Shown: positions 35,056 to 44,065 of the stretch, piece by piece | How the letters are laid out: every line of letters begins with the position of its first letter | How positions within the stretch are numbered: the stretch's first letter is position 1 | Assembly (NCBI RefSeq): GCF_000317635.1 | Contig: NC_019779.1 | Span: 124,001-188,000, forward strand | Reading direction: 5' to 3' | Origin: Halothece sp. PCC 7418 | GTDB lineage: Bacteria > Cyanobacteriota > Cyanobacteriia > Cyanobacteriales > Rubidibacteraceae | DNA: 64,000 bases | Program-made: the position numbers and the translations under genes | Notes under the pieces: generated by a model | What the model was told of the DNA's origin: nothing | Databases searched by the model: none | The model's input: the letters and a program-made list of their open reading frames with translations, nothing else

Positions 35056-37491
35056 GTGAAATATTATTCGCAGCAAATCGGTATTTTATTCGGCGCAACC
35101 GCAATCTTAGTGGCCCAACCTTTCGCCCGAGAAGCCTTGGCACAAATGCAACAGGTACAATCCCAACCCACTGAAGAAGGATTTGCCTTAACGTTTGATA
35201 CCAACAGTTCTAGCCGTCCCCAGATTTTTACGATTCAACGTGATAATATTCTCGTTGTTGATTTAACCGACACGCAGTTAACTCTTGGTAACGGTGAACC
35301 AATGCAGAAAAGCAATCCTTTTCCAGGAGTAGAATTTTTAGAGATTGCTCAAAGCCAAGGAAATAATGTGCGGGTGATCGTTCGTGGAACTAATGATGCC
35401 CCAGATGCAACCATTCAATCCTTCGCCAACGGTGAGGTGACCCTCAGTTTTGCCGTGGAAGGGGGAGGCGGTTCTGCTGTTAGCACAAGACAGTCACCTC
35501 AATCAGAACAAACCTTTTCTCAAGCCTCTCCAGCAAATCCCAGTTCATCTTCTTCTCAAGCACAACCAGAGGTGATGTTTCCTGATCCTGAGATTACCGT
35601 AGATGGCAAACCCACAAGCAATCGGCAAATCCAACGCCCTTCTCCTGGGTTACAACCGACACGCCCGCGAGCGATTGCCCCACCAGTGGGGGATATTGCT
35701 GTTTCTACGATTGATTCTTCTCCGAATCTGGTCGATTTAGGAACGAATACGAGAGTCCCTCGTTTGGTTTTGCGGGAAGCACCAGTGCGAGAAGTGTTAT
35801 CTTTACTAGCGCGATCGGCGAATGTGAACCTTGTGTTTGCCGATCAAGGAGGAGAAGGAGATAATCCCGCTCAACAGACGATTTCTGTGGATTTGGAAAA
35901 CGAACCCGTACAAGCTGCCTTTAACTCCATTCTGCAACTGTCTGGACTGCAAGCTAACCGACGGGGAAATACCATTTTTGTCGGGGCGAACCTTCCGCAA
36001 GCAGTACGGAATGTTATGACTCGAACCTTACGCTTAAACCAAGTCAGTGTTGATGCTGCCTCTGGTTTCCTCGCCACACAAGGGGCGGAAGTGCAACAAG
36101 TTGTTACTCCAGTTGAACAAGAATTTAACCAAGAAACGGGCGCATTAGTTCGGGAAAGAGAACTGCCCTCAGAACTAAGACCATTAACCGTGAATCAACC
36201 CGAAGGTTCCACGGGGGCTTTACTATTACGGGGAATGTCGGTTTCTACCGATGAACGTTTAAATGCCATTACCCTAGTTGGGGAACCCCGCAAAATTGCT
36301 ACAGCCGTTGATTTACTCAAACAGTTAGATGCCCGTCGTCGTCAAGTTGCGGTCAATGTCAAGATTATTGACATTAATCTGAATAATACTGAAGACTTTA
36401 GTTCCAGTTTTTCCTTTGGGATTAATGATAGCTTTTTCGTCAATGATGGTGGAGCAGCTGCGATCAGTTTTGGCGGAAGTGCACCACCGAGTCGTTCTAC
36501 CGTCACCCAAAGTCGCGTTTCTCCCCCTGTGATTCCTAATCCCTTTGCTGATGCTAATACGTTCCTTGATTTTAATGAAACCCAATTTATTCCGTCAACC
36601 GATCCAGGAGTCGTAGAAATTGATACCAGAACTGGTCAACTGACGGAAACCCCTCGGGGAGGGATTGATTTCTTTACGCGCAATGCGGGAGTGTCTGAAA
36701 ATCCCTTTGAAGCAGGTTTTACTGAGGTTACCCTAGCAGAAAACCAAGTGATAACAATTTCTGAAGATGATGAAGGCAATCTTCAATTTGATGTCGCAGA
36801 AGGAACAATAGGAGATGCGACTGCGGGTTTACCCAGTCTCTTTCAATTCCCTAGTGATTTTCTAGGGGTACTCGAAGCTCAAATCACAAGCGGTAATGCG
36901 AAAATTTTAACCGATCCCACCCTTTTGGTGAAAGAAGGGCAAACGGCTGGGGTGAATCTGGTGCAAGAAGTCTTTGCTGGAAGTGAAGTTCAGTTTCGGG
37001 AAGTGGGTGAAGAAAGTATTCAGGTTGAAGTTCCTGTGATTAAAGAAGCAGGATTAACGCTCAATGTTGATGTGCAACGGATTGATGATAATGGCTTTAT
37101 TACCCTCAATGTTAATCCCACTGTTTCTGCACCATCGGGTTCAGCTGACACGGGATTTGGTGAAATTACATTGCTGAATAAACGTGAGCTTAATTCTGGA
37201 GAAATTCGCTTACGAGATGGTCAAACGCTGATTCTTGCAGGGATTATTCAAGATGAAGATCGAACCACTGTTAGTAAAGTGCCTATTCTGGGTGATCTTC
37301 CCATTATTGGTTCTTTGTTCAGAAGCACCAACAGAGACAACATTCGTCGAGAAGTGATTGTTTTACTCACACCCAATATTCTTGATGACTCTTTAGGGAG
37401 CAGTGGCTACGGTAGCAATTATCAACTCAGTCCTAGTGCGAGAGAAATGTTGCAACAACAAGGTTATCCGATTCCACAACAAGGACGTTAG
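35056..37491 (+). CDS. pilQ: Type IV pilus secretin PilQ
   Basis: About 811 residues from the GTG at 35056 (ATG at 35038 is an alternative). A signal peptide (GATAILVAQPFAREALA) is followed by an AMIN domain (EGFALTFDTNSSSRPQIF), a Ser/Pro linker, secretin N-domains (VPRLVLREAPVREVLSLLAR; RLNAITLVGEPRKIATAVDL) and the secretin core (SGNAKILTDPTLLVKEGQTA; GQTLILAGIIQDEDRTTVSK; VPILGDLPIIGSLFRST). It forms the outer-membrane ring through which the pilus exits. A G5TAA/TTAC5 hairpin follows the stop at 37524-37547. Confidence 0.95.
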   Translation: MKYYSQQIGILFGATAILVAQPFAREALAQMQQVQSQPTEEGFALTFDTNSSSRPQIFTIQRDNILVVDLTDTQLTLGNGEPMQKSNPFPGVEFLEIAQSQGNNVRVIVRGTNDAPDATIQSFANGEVTLSFAVEGGGGSAVSTRQSPQSEQTFSQASPANPSSSSSQAQPEVMFPDPEITVDGKPTSNRQIQRPSPGLQPTRPRAIAPPVGDIAVSTIDSSPNLVDLGTNTRVPRLVLREAPVREVLSLLARSANVNLVFADQGGEGDNPAQQTISVDLENEPVQAAFNSILQLSGLQANRRGNTIFVGANLPQAVRNVMTRTLRLNQVSVDAASGFLATQGAEVQQVVTPVEQEFNQETGALVRERELPSELRPLTVNQPEGSTGALLLRGMSVSTDERLNAITLVGEPRKIATAVDLLKQLDARRRQVAVNVKIIDINLNNTEDFSSSFSFGINDSFFVNDGGAAAISFGGSAPPSRSTVTQSRVSPPVIPNPFADANTFLDFNETQFIPSTDPGVVEIDTRTGQLTETPRGGIDFFTRNAGVSENPFEAGFTEVTLAENQVITISEDDEGNLQFDVAEGTIGDATAGLPSLFQFPSDFLGVLEAQITSGNAKILTDPTLLVKEGQTAGVNLVQEVFAGSEVQFREVGEESIQVEVPVIKEAGLTLNVDVQRIDDNGFITLNVNPTVSAPSGSADTGFGEITLLNKRELNSGEIRLRDGQTLILAGIIQDEDRTTVSKVPILGDLPIIGSLFRSTNRDNIRREVIVLLTPNILDDSLGSSGYGSNYQLSPSAREMLQQQGYPIPQQGR

Positions 37492-37547
37492 AACTAAAAG
37501 AAAGTTATTTTAGATAACCAATTGGGGGTAAGCGGTGGTTTACCCCC

Positions 37548-37859
37548 TCAGTAGTGGTAACGTGCTTGAAGAAAATGAATTTTCTGATTGTGAACCCGAT
37601 AAACAAGACGATGTTCTTGATCGATGCGCCGAGACCAAACGCCTGGATAATTCATATATTTCAAAGGTTCGGGATGACCTTTTCCTTGAAATGGATCACC
37701 GTCTAATATGTCTTCGATTAAAGCAAAAACCTTCCCATAAACTTTTTTGTTATGAGTTGCCCACCAACGTAAGTCTTCTTTGAATTGATCATAGAAAATA
37801 GGACAAAGCGTAGAAGATTGAGAGTTGAGTTGATTCTTTTTATTCTTCTTTTTCGACAA
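37548..37859 (-). CDS. yoeB: YoeB/Txe-family mRNA interferase toxin
   Basis: 103 residues with a basic N-terminal extension. The RelE-fold toxin ends with the family signature VHNQKIHFLQARYHY, and PEPLKYMNYPGVWSRRID and EHRLVYRV are typical of YoeB; the catalytic Glu, Arg, His and Tyr positions are preserved. It cleaves mRNA in the ribosomal A site. The start overlaps the upstream antitoxin gene by 20 bases. Confidence 0.92.
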   Translation of the reverse strand: MSKKKNKKNQLNSQSSTLCPIFYDQFKEDLRWWATHNKKVYGKVFALIEDILDGDPFQGKGHPEPLKYMNYPGVWSRRIDQEHRLVYRVHNQKIHFLQARYHY

Positions 37860-38130
37860 AACTCATCTCCTCTCGGAGTTCATCTAAGGTTTGAGTTGGA
37901 GTCTCCTCTCTTTCTGATGCTTCTAGAGCTTCAAATAACCGTGAAGCATTATTGCGCGATCGCAGCAAATGCAATGTTGTCATCAAACTGGAATAGTCAT
38001 CTGCTGACATCAAGACAGCTTGCTGTTTTCCCCGTCGGGAAATCGCGTAAACTTTTCCCTTTTCTACAACTGCGTCAAGAATTTTGGCAAAATTTTCCCG
38101 TGTCTGAGTATAGTTAATTGGCTCTAACAT
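37840..38130 (-). CDS. yefM: Phd/YefM-family antitoxin
   Basis: 96 residues. The N-terminus MLEPINYTQTRENFAKILDA and DAVVEKGKVYAISRRGKQQAVLMSADDYSSLM are characteristic of the Phd/YefM DNA-binding fold, and the acidic C-terminus (LDELREEMSFVEKEE) would bind the toxin. It lies first in the two-gene unit and probably autoregulates it. Confidence 0.92.
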   Translation of the reverse strand: MLEPINYTQTRENFAKILDAVVEKGKVYAISRRGKQQAVLMSADDYSSLMTTLHLLRSRNNASRLFEALEASEREETPTQTLDELREEMSFVEKEE

Positions 38131-38184
38131 GACTGGTTAAAAGTAATCTCTTGCTAGCTGTACAGAACTCTGTACCTATCAATT

Positions 38185-38763
38185 TTATTTTAAATAAATA
38201 TTTCCTTGTCGCAGAATTTCCCAATCTTGACCTGTCCATTTCGCAACAGTAGAAGGTAAACCACTACTCACGATTGGTTCTGTATCCGCAAGGACTAAAA
38301 CTTCAGGAAAGGCTTGATTAATCGCTTCTGGCGTGGTTAAGGGCGGTTGTCCCGACCGATTGGCGCTGGTGGTCGCAAGAACGCCTGTAGAAGCAAAAAC
38401 TTGGCGCGCGATCGCGCAATCAGGAACTCGAATCCCAATCGTATCGGCTGTTTTCGGATTCACTTCTGGCCGTACAAGAGAAGAACTGGGTAACACTAAA
38501 GTCAACTGTCCTGGAAAATACTGCTGTGCGGTTTGTTCCCACACTTGAAACTCCTCGGGAGTTCCTTCTACATAATCCCATAACTGTTCTGGAGATGCTC
38601 CCATTAAGATCAAAGGTTTGGTGGCTTCCCGTTGTTTTAATTCAAAAATTGCTTCTGCACAGTCAGGGCGCACGGCTAAAGCGGGAACGGTATCTGTGGG
38701 AAAACTTACCACTTTGCCTTCTTTAGCACCTGTTACCAGTTCAGAAAAAGACACAAGACTCAT
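38185..38763 (-). CDS. tsaC: Threonylcarbamoyl-AMP synthase (Sua5/YrdC/YciO family)
   Basis: 192 residues. The YrdC domain motifs are [32 protein letters not shown] and TIGIRVPDC followed by [13 protein letters not shown]. The enzyme makes threonylcarbamoyl-AMP from Thr, bicarbonate and ATP for tRNA t6A37. It overlaps the panB stop by four bases (ATGA), so the two genes are translationally coupled. Confidence 0.9.
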   Translation of the reverse strand: MSLVSFSELVTGAKEGKVVSFPTDTVPALAVRPDCAEAIFELKQREATKPLILMGASPEQLWDYVEGTPEEFQVWEQTAQQYFPGQLTLVLPSSSLVRPEVNPKTADTIGIRVPDCAIARQVFASTGVLATTSANRSGQPPLTTPEAINQAFPEVLVLADTEPIVSSGLPSTVAKWTGQDWEILRQGNIYLK

Positions 38764-39536
38764 GAGGGGAAGTGTTGATGTTTAACGTCGTCAATATAAT
38801 TTTCTGCTGCTTCCGTAATCATTTCCCGTAAATTAATATAGGCTTTCGCAAATGGCGGTTGTTTTGGGGTTAAGCCTAGTAAGTCTGAAGTCACTAAAAC
38901 TTGCCCATCACACTGTTTTCCCGCCCCAATACCAATTGTCGGAACAGAAAGCGTACTCGTAATTTTAGCAGCCAGTTCATTGGGAATATGTTCAAGAACG
39001 ATCGCGAAGACTCCTGCTTCCTCTAGATTCATGGCTTCTTGGTAGATCCGTTCTGCTTCTTCTGGTGTCTTCCCTTGTTGGCGATAACCGAGACGATGGA
39101 CTGATTGTGGGGTCAAACCAATATGACCCATGACAGGAATGCCGATGCGGGTTAGCGTTGTTACCGTTTGCGCGATCGCGCGGTTTCCCCCTTCCAACTT
39201 CACCGCCTGCACCCCCGTTTCTTTCAACACCCGTCCTGCGGTCTGAATCGCTTGCTGTTCACTTTCTTGATAAGTCAAAAACGGCAGATCGCAAACGACC
39301 AAAGCCCGTTTTGCCCCTCGCTTCACGGCTGCTGCGTGATGAAGCATTGCCTCCAAACTGAGGGGAAGTGTCGTCTCATGTCCCAAAGCCGTCATCGCTA
39401 AAGAATCTCCCACCAGCAAGATATCTAGCCCCACCTCATCCAAAATTTGAGCAAAGGCGTAATCCCAAGCGGTCAAGACAGTAATCGGGCGTTGTTGTTG
39501 CTTCCACTTCAAAAGTTGTGCGGTTGTTACCACCAT
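38760..39536 (-). CDS. panB: 3-methyl-2-oxobutanoate hydroxymethyltransferase
   Basis: 258 residues from the ATG giving [20 protein letters not shown]; the frame is open 13 codons further but homologues begin near here. Family motifs: [66 protein letters not shown] and [19 protein letters not shown]. The enzyme converts 2-oxoisovalerate to ketopantoate for pantothenate and CoA. It is the first gene of a pair with tsaC. Confidence 0.95.
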   Translation of the reverse strand: MVVTTAQLLKWKQQQRPITVLTAWDYAFAQILDEVGLDILLVGDSLAMTALGHETTLPLSLEAMLHHAAAVKRGAKRALVVCDLPFLTYQESEQQAIQTAGRVLKETGVQAVKLEGGNRAIAQTVTTLTRIGIPVMGHIGLTPQSVHRLGYRQQGKTPEEAERIYQEAMNLEEAGVFAIVLEHIPNELAAKITSTLSVPTIGIGAGKQCDGQVLVTSDLLGLTPKQPPFAKAYINLREMITEAAENYIDDVKHQHFPS

Positions 39537-39699
39537 GAAAAAAATCCAAAAGTCAAGAGCGAATTTAAAAGCCAAATTGATTCATAATTTAGCCTCTTTC
39601 TTACCCTTTTTTAACAAATAACAAATCACCGATAACAAACATCGAATGATGATGCTAGCTTAATCATAGCTGTCATTGATGAATCAAAGCTAAAATCCC

Positions 39700-40107
39700 A
39701 TGTTTAAAACGATTCTCTTTTCCATCGACCGTAGTCGAGAAACCCAAGAAGCGGTTGCAACTGTAACCAACTTAGTTCAAACCTATAATAGCCGTCTCGT
39801 TTTACTCTCCGTGGTAGAAGCAGCAGAAGCAGACAAAGAAGATAAACGACAAATGACCTCAGAAAGTTCGGTGACTGAACTCCTAGAAGGGGTCAAATCC
39901 TTATTTGCGGAAGAAAATATCAACGCTGAAACCTTAGAACGAGAAGGCAGACCCGCTTTTATCATTTGCGATGTTGCGGATGAACTGGATGCCGATTTGA
40001 TTGTGATGGGCTGTCGTGGGGTCGGTCTCATTGAAGAAGAAGCCTCCGATAGTGTCAGTAATCGGGTTATTAATCTCTCTCCTTGTCCTGTTTTAGTCGT
40101 TCCCTAA
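39700..40107 (+). CDS. Universal stress protein (UspA-like)
   Basis: 135 residues, a single Usp domain. FKTILFSIDRSRETQEAVAT opens the fold, and DADLIVMGCRGVGLIEEE with SVSNRVINLSPCPVLVVP supplies the ATP-binding G-x2-G-x9-G(S/T)-like region, although the usual GSxS is replaced by SDSVSN. The role is stress adaptation; ATP binding cannot be confirmed. Confidence 0.88.
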   Translation: MFKTILFSIDRSRETQEAVATVTNLVQTYNSRLVLLSVVEAAEADKEDKRQMTSESSVTELLEGVKSLFAEENINAETLEREGRPAFIICDVADELDADLIVMGCRGVGLIEEEASDSVSNRVINLSPCPVLVVP

Positions 40108-40140
40108 GCAATGTTTTTCTTTTTTCAGTCGTTTTCACTC

Positions 40141-40199
40141 TCATGGTTCTTTGTTCTTTGTTCTTTGTTCACCCCCTCACCTTGTCACCTTGTCACTGT
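40141..40199. repeat. Short tandem repeats GTTCTTT and ACCTTGTC
   Basis: Three head-to-tail units of TTCTTTG occur at about 40145-40168, then two units of ACCTTGTC. They lie in the gap between the Usp gene and rbgA. Copy number may vary by slippage. Confidence 0.7.
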
Positions 40200-40250
40200 C
40201 CTCGACAGGCTAAGAAACGCTATAGTGAGATTTTTTAAGGGGAATTGAAA

Positions 40251-41102
40251 ATGGCAATCATTCAGTGGTATCCTGGTCATATTGCAAAAGCGGAACGGGA
40301 ATTAAAACAGCAGTTAAAAAATGTGGATGTGGTTTTAGAAGTGCTGGATGCAAGAATTCCCCTTGCATCCCAACATCCTCAAGTCTCGCAATGGGTGGGA
40401 AATAAACCCCGTCTCTTAGTGATTAATCGTCAGGATATGATTCCAGAAAGCCTCCATTCAGAATGGATGGCTTGGTTTCAAACTCAGGGGTATTCTCCTT
40501 ATTTAACGGATGCACAACAAGGAAAAGGGATTAAACCTTTGTTGAAAGCAGCACAAAAAGCAGGAGAAGCCATCAATGAAAAACGGAGAAGTCGAGGAAT
40601 GCGCGATCGCGCTGTGCGTGCAGTTGTCATGGGCTTTCCTAATGTCGGTAAATCGGCACTCATTAACCGCTTAGTTGGTCGTAAAGTTGTCCGCAGTGCT
40701 CGCAAAGCGGGGGTCACTCGCCAATTGAAATGGGTCCGCATTTCGCAACAAATTGATTTATTAGATGCACCAGGAGTAATTCCCCCCAAACTTGAAGATC
40801 AAAATGCTGCGATCAAACTGGCGATCTGCGATGATATTGGAGAAGCAGCGTATGATTTACAAAATACGGCAGCAGAATTAATTGAATTATTAAAACAATT
40901 CGATGATAATGAAATTTTTACCCAGCGTTATAATCTTCCAGTCAATAATTTAACTGGTTATGCTTATGTTGCAATTCTCGCCGAACGCCGTCATCACAAC
41001 GATAAGGAACGAACCGCTCGGGAACTCCTGAATGACTTTCGCAAAGGATTAATGGGAACAATTCCCTTAGAACTCCCGCCAACTTTGCCAACACGAATTT
41101 AA
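40251..41102 (+). CDS. rbgA: Ribosome biogenesis GTPase RbgA/YlqF
   Basis: 283 residues from the ATG at 40251, which follows AAGGGGAATTG. This is a circularly permuted GTPase: the G4 motif (NRQDM, residues about 65) comes before the P-loop GFPNVGKSALINRL (about 127). The N-terminus IQWYPGHIAKAERELKQQL and the C-terminal ANTAR-like helix bundle match RbgA, which helps assemble the 50S subunit with uL16. Confidence 0.93.
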   Translation: MAIIQWYPGHIAKAERELKQQLKNVDVVLEVLDARIPLASQHPQVSQWVGNKPRLLVINRQDMIPESLHSEWMAWFQTQGYSPYLTDAQQGKGIKPLLKAAQKAGEAINEKRRSRGMRDRAVRAVVMGFPNVGKSALINRLVGRKVVRSARKAGVTRQLKWVRISQQIDLLDAPGVIPPKLEDQNAAIKLAICDDIGEAAYDLQNTAAELIELLKQFDDNEIFTQRYNLPVNNLTGYAYVAILAERRHHNDKERTARELLNDFRKGLMGTIPLELPPTLPTRI

Positions 41103-41126
41103 GCACTTAATTTTCCATGAAATAAT

Positions 41127-41618
41127 ATGTCTCAAGAGAAAAAGAAACCTTGGTGGACTCAAATCAAAAAAGAGTGGATACCAGATATCATTGCTTCCGT
41201 TCTCTTCACCTTTTTTGTTATTTATTTATTCCTACCCGCCTCACTTAAATCAATTATTTTTGGATATATAAAACAATTTTTTTTAGCAATCTCAATTATT
41301 ATAAAGTGGTTTTTTACGCCATCAACTCTTCTCGGAATAATTATCTTAATCGGGGTGATATATTTCATAATAAGACGAGTCCGCTATCATTTAACTCGTT
41401 GTGCGAGTTATCATCATGATTGTCCGATTTGTGATCATAAAGTTCATCAGCGACATCGTACATCCTATCAGCGTCTCTTGAGCTATATTATTCCTGTCCG
41501 TCGTTATCACTGTACCCATTGTGGTTGGGAGGGAATTAGGGTTCATAAAGAAAGAAGGCGACGCTTCAAAAATAAGAAGAAGAAATTAAATACTAAAAAA
41601 ATTGATTCTTATAAGTAG
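41127..41618 (+). CDS. Two-TM protein with Cys/His metal-binding tail (unknown)
   Basis: 163 residues, 24 bases after rbgA. Two helices (DIIASVLFTFFVIYLFLPA; LLGIIILIGVIYFIIRRV) sit near the N-terminus, with a T8 run inside the coding sequence that does not disturb the frame. The cytoplasmic tail has CPICDHKVHQRH and HCTHCGWEG, two CxxC pairs that suggest a zinc ribbon, then a very basic Lys/Arg end. Function unknown. Confidence 0.65.
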   Translation: MSQEKKKPWWTQIKKEWIPDIIASVLFTFFVIYLFLPASLKSIIFGYIKQFFLAISIIIKWFFTPSTLLGIIILIGVIYFIIRRVRYHLTRCASYHHDCPICDHKVHQRHRTSYQRLLSYIIPVRRYHCTHCGWEGIRVHKERRRRFKNKKKKLNTKKIDSYK

Positions 41619-41670
41619 AATGTGATATATTTTAATTCTTAAATAGTAAATATAATATGATTAAGCCCAG

Positions 41671-42024
41671 ATGAATTCGTCATCTCAATTAACTCTCAAT
41701 TTGGAGCAAGGTTCGATTCGCTTTAACTTCAGTTCGGAAGCAGCACAAGAACTGCGAGAAGCTTTGTCTGAACTCATGGAAAAATTTAAAGTGACAACGC
41801 AAGCGGTCAACGCTGGGGATAAACCGCAACCGCAACCTCCCACTGAATATCGCCATACTGGAGAAGTTTTTTTAGAGGTATTTTGTAACCCTAATATCTA
41901 TCCCACTCCTTTCGCTGCTAAAGTTTTAGTAACCATTCGTGATGATCGAATCCGCCTCACGACAGAAGCAGAACTGACGCGCTTAGTTGAAGATGTCACT
42001 GAATATCTAGAACAGCACGGATGA
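41671..42024 (+). CDS. Conserved cyanobacterial hypothetical protein
   Basis: 117 residues. No catalytic motif. It reads as a helical N-terminus (EAAQELREALSELMEKF) followed by a beta-rich part (EVFLEVFCNPNIYPTPFAAK). The stop overlaps the next start by four bases (ATGA), so the two genes probably work together. Confidence 0.6.
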   Translation: MNSSSQLTLNLEQGSIRFNFSSEAAQELREALSELMEKFKVTTQAVNAGDKPQPQPPTEYRHTGEVFLEVFCNPNIYPTPFAAKVLVTIRDDRIRLTTEAELTRLVEDVTEYLEQHG

Positions 42025-42419
42025 TCAGCATGGATAGCAATCAAAATCAAGTTTTAAAAGTGGTTGAACAGGGGTTTCACGTTACTCTCGGCGCGATTTC
42101 TGTGGCAACTGAGACTCTACAAAACGAACAAAAACGGATGGAATTAGTGTCTGAACTCAGTCAGGAACTGAACCAACGCGCTCAAGAATGGGAAGAAAAA
42201 GGAGAAGCGACAGCCACTGAAGCCCGTCGTTTTATTGAAAATTTTATCAACCAAGGCTCTGAGACCTCCTCACCCTCTGCATCTAATCCCGAAAGTGAAT
42301 CGACCCCTAGTGGAACAACCAGCCCTGAACCCGCTCGTGATGATTTTCCCGCTCGCTTACAAGCCTTAACTGATGAAGTGACGACACTCCGAGAAGAAAT
42401 GGCTCAGTTTCGTTCCTAA
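42021..42419 (+). CDS. Coiled-coil, phasin-like hypothetical protein
   Basis: 132 residues starting at ATG 42021 (an internal ATG at 42030 is possible). The N-terminal half is a long amphipathic helix (VVEQGFHVTLGAISVATETL; ELSQELNQRAQEWEEKGEA) like phasin/DUF1269-type proteins, followed by a Ser/Pro/Glu linker and a terminal helix (RLQALTDEVTTLREEMAQF). It is coupled to the previous gene. Function unknown. Confidence 0.6.
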   Translation: MISMDSNQNQVLKVVEQGFHVTLGAISVATETLQNEQKRMELVSELSQELNQRAQEWEEKGEATATEARRFIENFINQGSETSSPSASNPESESTPSGTTSPEPARDDFPARLQALTDEVTTLREEMAQFRS

Positions 42420-42618
42420 TTTAGCACTACGCACTGGGGCAACGTCAAAGGTTAAAGGGACAATGAAGTGGATTTTCATCTGTCAAATACCTGAATGAGT
42501 CGTGCGATATCTTTCTGGATTCATCTTTCCCACAAATAAATGATTCCCCCTTCTCAAAGGGGGATCGGTATTAATCAGACTTTTTTCTAGTCCGTATCAG
42601 ATGAAAAGTGAGCGGAAA

Positions 42619-43044
42619 TTAATAACCGCCATAGACTCCATTATTGATGCGGTCATCTCCTTCCACAAATGCTGCTTCTGGATCAGTGACGACAAATTGG
42701 TCTAAATTTTCCTCTAAGCGCTGTTGTTGGCGTTCACTTAAATCAGGAATTTGTAAAACATCTTCTACCTTCTCATAAGGAGAATTTTCGATGATTTTGC
42801 GAGCCAGAGTGGGGTAAAACCCTCTCAAGTCACGAAACGCCTGAATGTTCGTGTTATTGAGGTCAATTTTGTTGCCAATTTGTTGTAATTTTTGATCCGC
42901 ATCATTGCGAATTTCCGCAAGAACAGAAACGCTCGATACATTAATTTGATTAGCATTGAGCGCTAATGCCGAAGATTGTCCCACACCTAATATTAAACTG
43001 ATACTGAATAGTACAAACAGCAATCGTGATACTAACTTTCGCAT
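42619..43044 (-). CDS. psbU: Photosystem II 12 kDa extrinsic protein
   Basis: 141 residues from the ATG giving [19 protein letters not shown], which follows GAGGAGAAAAATT; an in-frame start at 43077 adds 11 residues. A Sec signal peptide ending SSALALNAN targets the lumen. The mature part has two helix-hairpin-helix-like units, [20 protein letters not shown] style and [18 protein letters not shown]. PsbU stabilises the oxygen-evolving Mn cluster. GC and codon use are as in neighbouring genes. Confidence 0.95.
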   Translation of the reverse strand: MRKLVSRLLFVLFSISLILGVGQSSALALNANQINVSSVSVLAEIRNDADQKLQQIGNKIDLNNTNIQAFRDLRGFYPTLARKIIENSPYEKVEDVLQIPDLSERQQQRLEENLDQFVVTDPEAAFVEGDDRINNGVYGGY

Positions 43045-43288
43045 AATTTTTCTCCTCAAGCGCGATCCGTAAGCCAATAATTACAGCACACCCCAGAGTA
43101 TAGCTTCTAGAGTTAACTGCAACTTTTCTTTGCTATTTTCTCATCTTATGTGACTGGGAACAATTGCGCCCTCTCTTTCAGGGCTAATTTTTAAGAAAGA
43201 ACGAAATCCCGAGCGGAAAACTGGTCTTTAACGGTAAAATTTTAAACTGCACAGTGTTCATTATTATGTTGCGGAGGATAGTAAAATT

Positions 43289-43924
43289 ATGGCACTACAA
43301 CTTGGTGATGTTGTTCCAGACTTTAAACAACAATCAAGTATGGGAGAAATCTCCTTCCATGAATGGGCGGGAGATAGCTGGGTGATCTTATTTTCTCATC
43401 CTGCGGATTATACCCCTGTTTGCACCACAGAATTAGGGGAAGTGGCTCGTCTGAAACCTGAGTTTGATAAGCGCAATGTCAAGATTTTAGCGTTAAGTGT
43501 GGATGATGCAGAGTCTCATCAGGGATGGATTAATGATATTAATGAAACCCAATCCTGCTCTGTTAATTATCCCATCTTGGCCGACGGCGATCGTAAAGTC
43601 TCTGATCTTTACGGGATGATTCATCCCAACTCTCTCAATAACCTCACAGTACGCTCAGTTTTTGTTATTGATCCTCAGAAGAAACTGCGTTTGACTTTAA
43701 CGTATCCCGCGAGCACAGGTCGCAATTTCCCAGAATTATTGCGTGTGATTGATTCTTTACAGTTAACTGATAATTACCAAGTCGCGACCCCTGTCAACTG
43801 GAAAGAAGGAGATGATGTGGTTGTTGTTCCTAGCATTTCCACCGAAGAAGCCAAACAGAAATTCCCGAAAGGAGTGACTGAGGTTAAGCCTTATCTACGC
43901 ATGACTCCTCAACCTGATAAGTAA
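43289..43924 (+). CDS. Peroxiredoxin (1-Cys/AhpC-TSA, Prx6 type)
   Basis: 211 residues. The peroxidatic Cys is in HPADYTPVCTTELGEVARL, with the family residues Pro, Thr and Cys. GMIHPNSLNNLTVRSVFVID and the C-terminal domain (VNWKEGDDVVVVPSISTEEA) match the Prx6-like 1-Cys group; no second conserved Cys of the 2-Cys type is seen. It reduces H2O2 and alkyl hydroperoxides. A strong hairpin terminator follows. Confidence 0.93.
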   Translation: MALQLGDVVPDFKQQSSMGEISFHEWAGDSWVILFSHPADYTPVCTTELGEVARLKPEFDKRNVKILALSVDDAESHQGWINDINETQSCSVNYPILADGDRKVSDLYGMIHPNSLNNLTVRSVFVIDPQKKLRLTLTYPASTGRNFPELLRVIDSLQLTDNYQVATPVNWKEGDDVVVVPSISTEEAKQKFPKGVTEVKPYLRMTPQPDK

Positions 43925-43942
43925 TTCACAAAATACGAACAG

Positions 43943-43966
43943 AGCGGGCACATTGCCCGCTTTTTT
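43943..43966 (+). terminator. Intrinsic terminator after the peroxiredoxin gene
   Basis: AGCGGGCA-CAT-TGCCCGCT, an 8-bp perfect stem with a three-base loop, is followed by TTTTTT. It is 18 bases after the stop. Confidence 0.92.
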
Positions 43967-43970
43967 GATC

Positions 43971-44018
43971 TACCTTTACCCTTTCCCTTTTCAAGTAGCG
44001 CTATATAGCAGTCTGGAA
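43971..44018. repeat. Partial MITE-like repeat end
   Basis: CTTTACCCTTTCCCTTTTC followed by AGTAGCGCTATATAGC resembles the right-hand end of the TATAGCACT repeats at 24893 and 31991. Only this end was recognised. Confidence 0.4.
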
Positions 44019-44065
44019 TCAGTTATGAGACCGCAATTCTGGTTTAAGGCAATAATACATTTAAT

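Noticed and set aside
37524-37547. GGGGGTAA/TTACCCCC hairpin after pilQ as a terminator
   Set aside because: No T-tract follows, and it overlaps the end of yoeB on the other strand.
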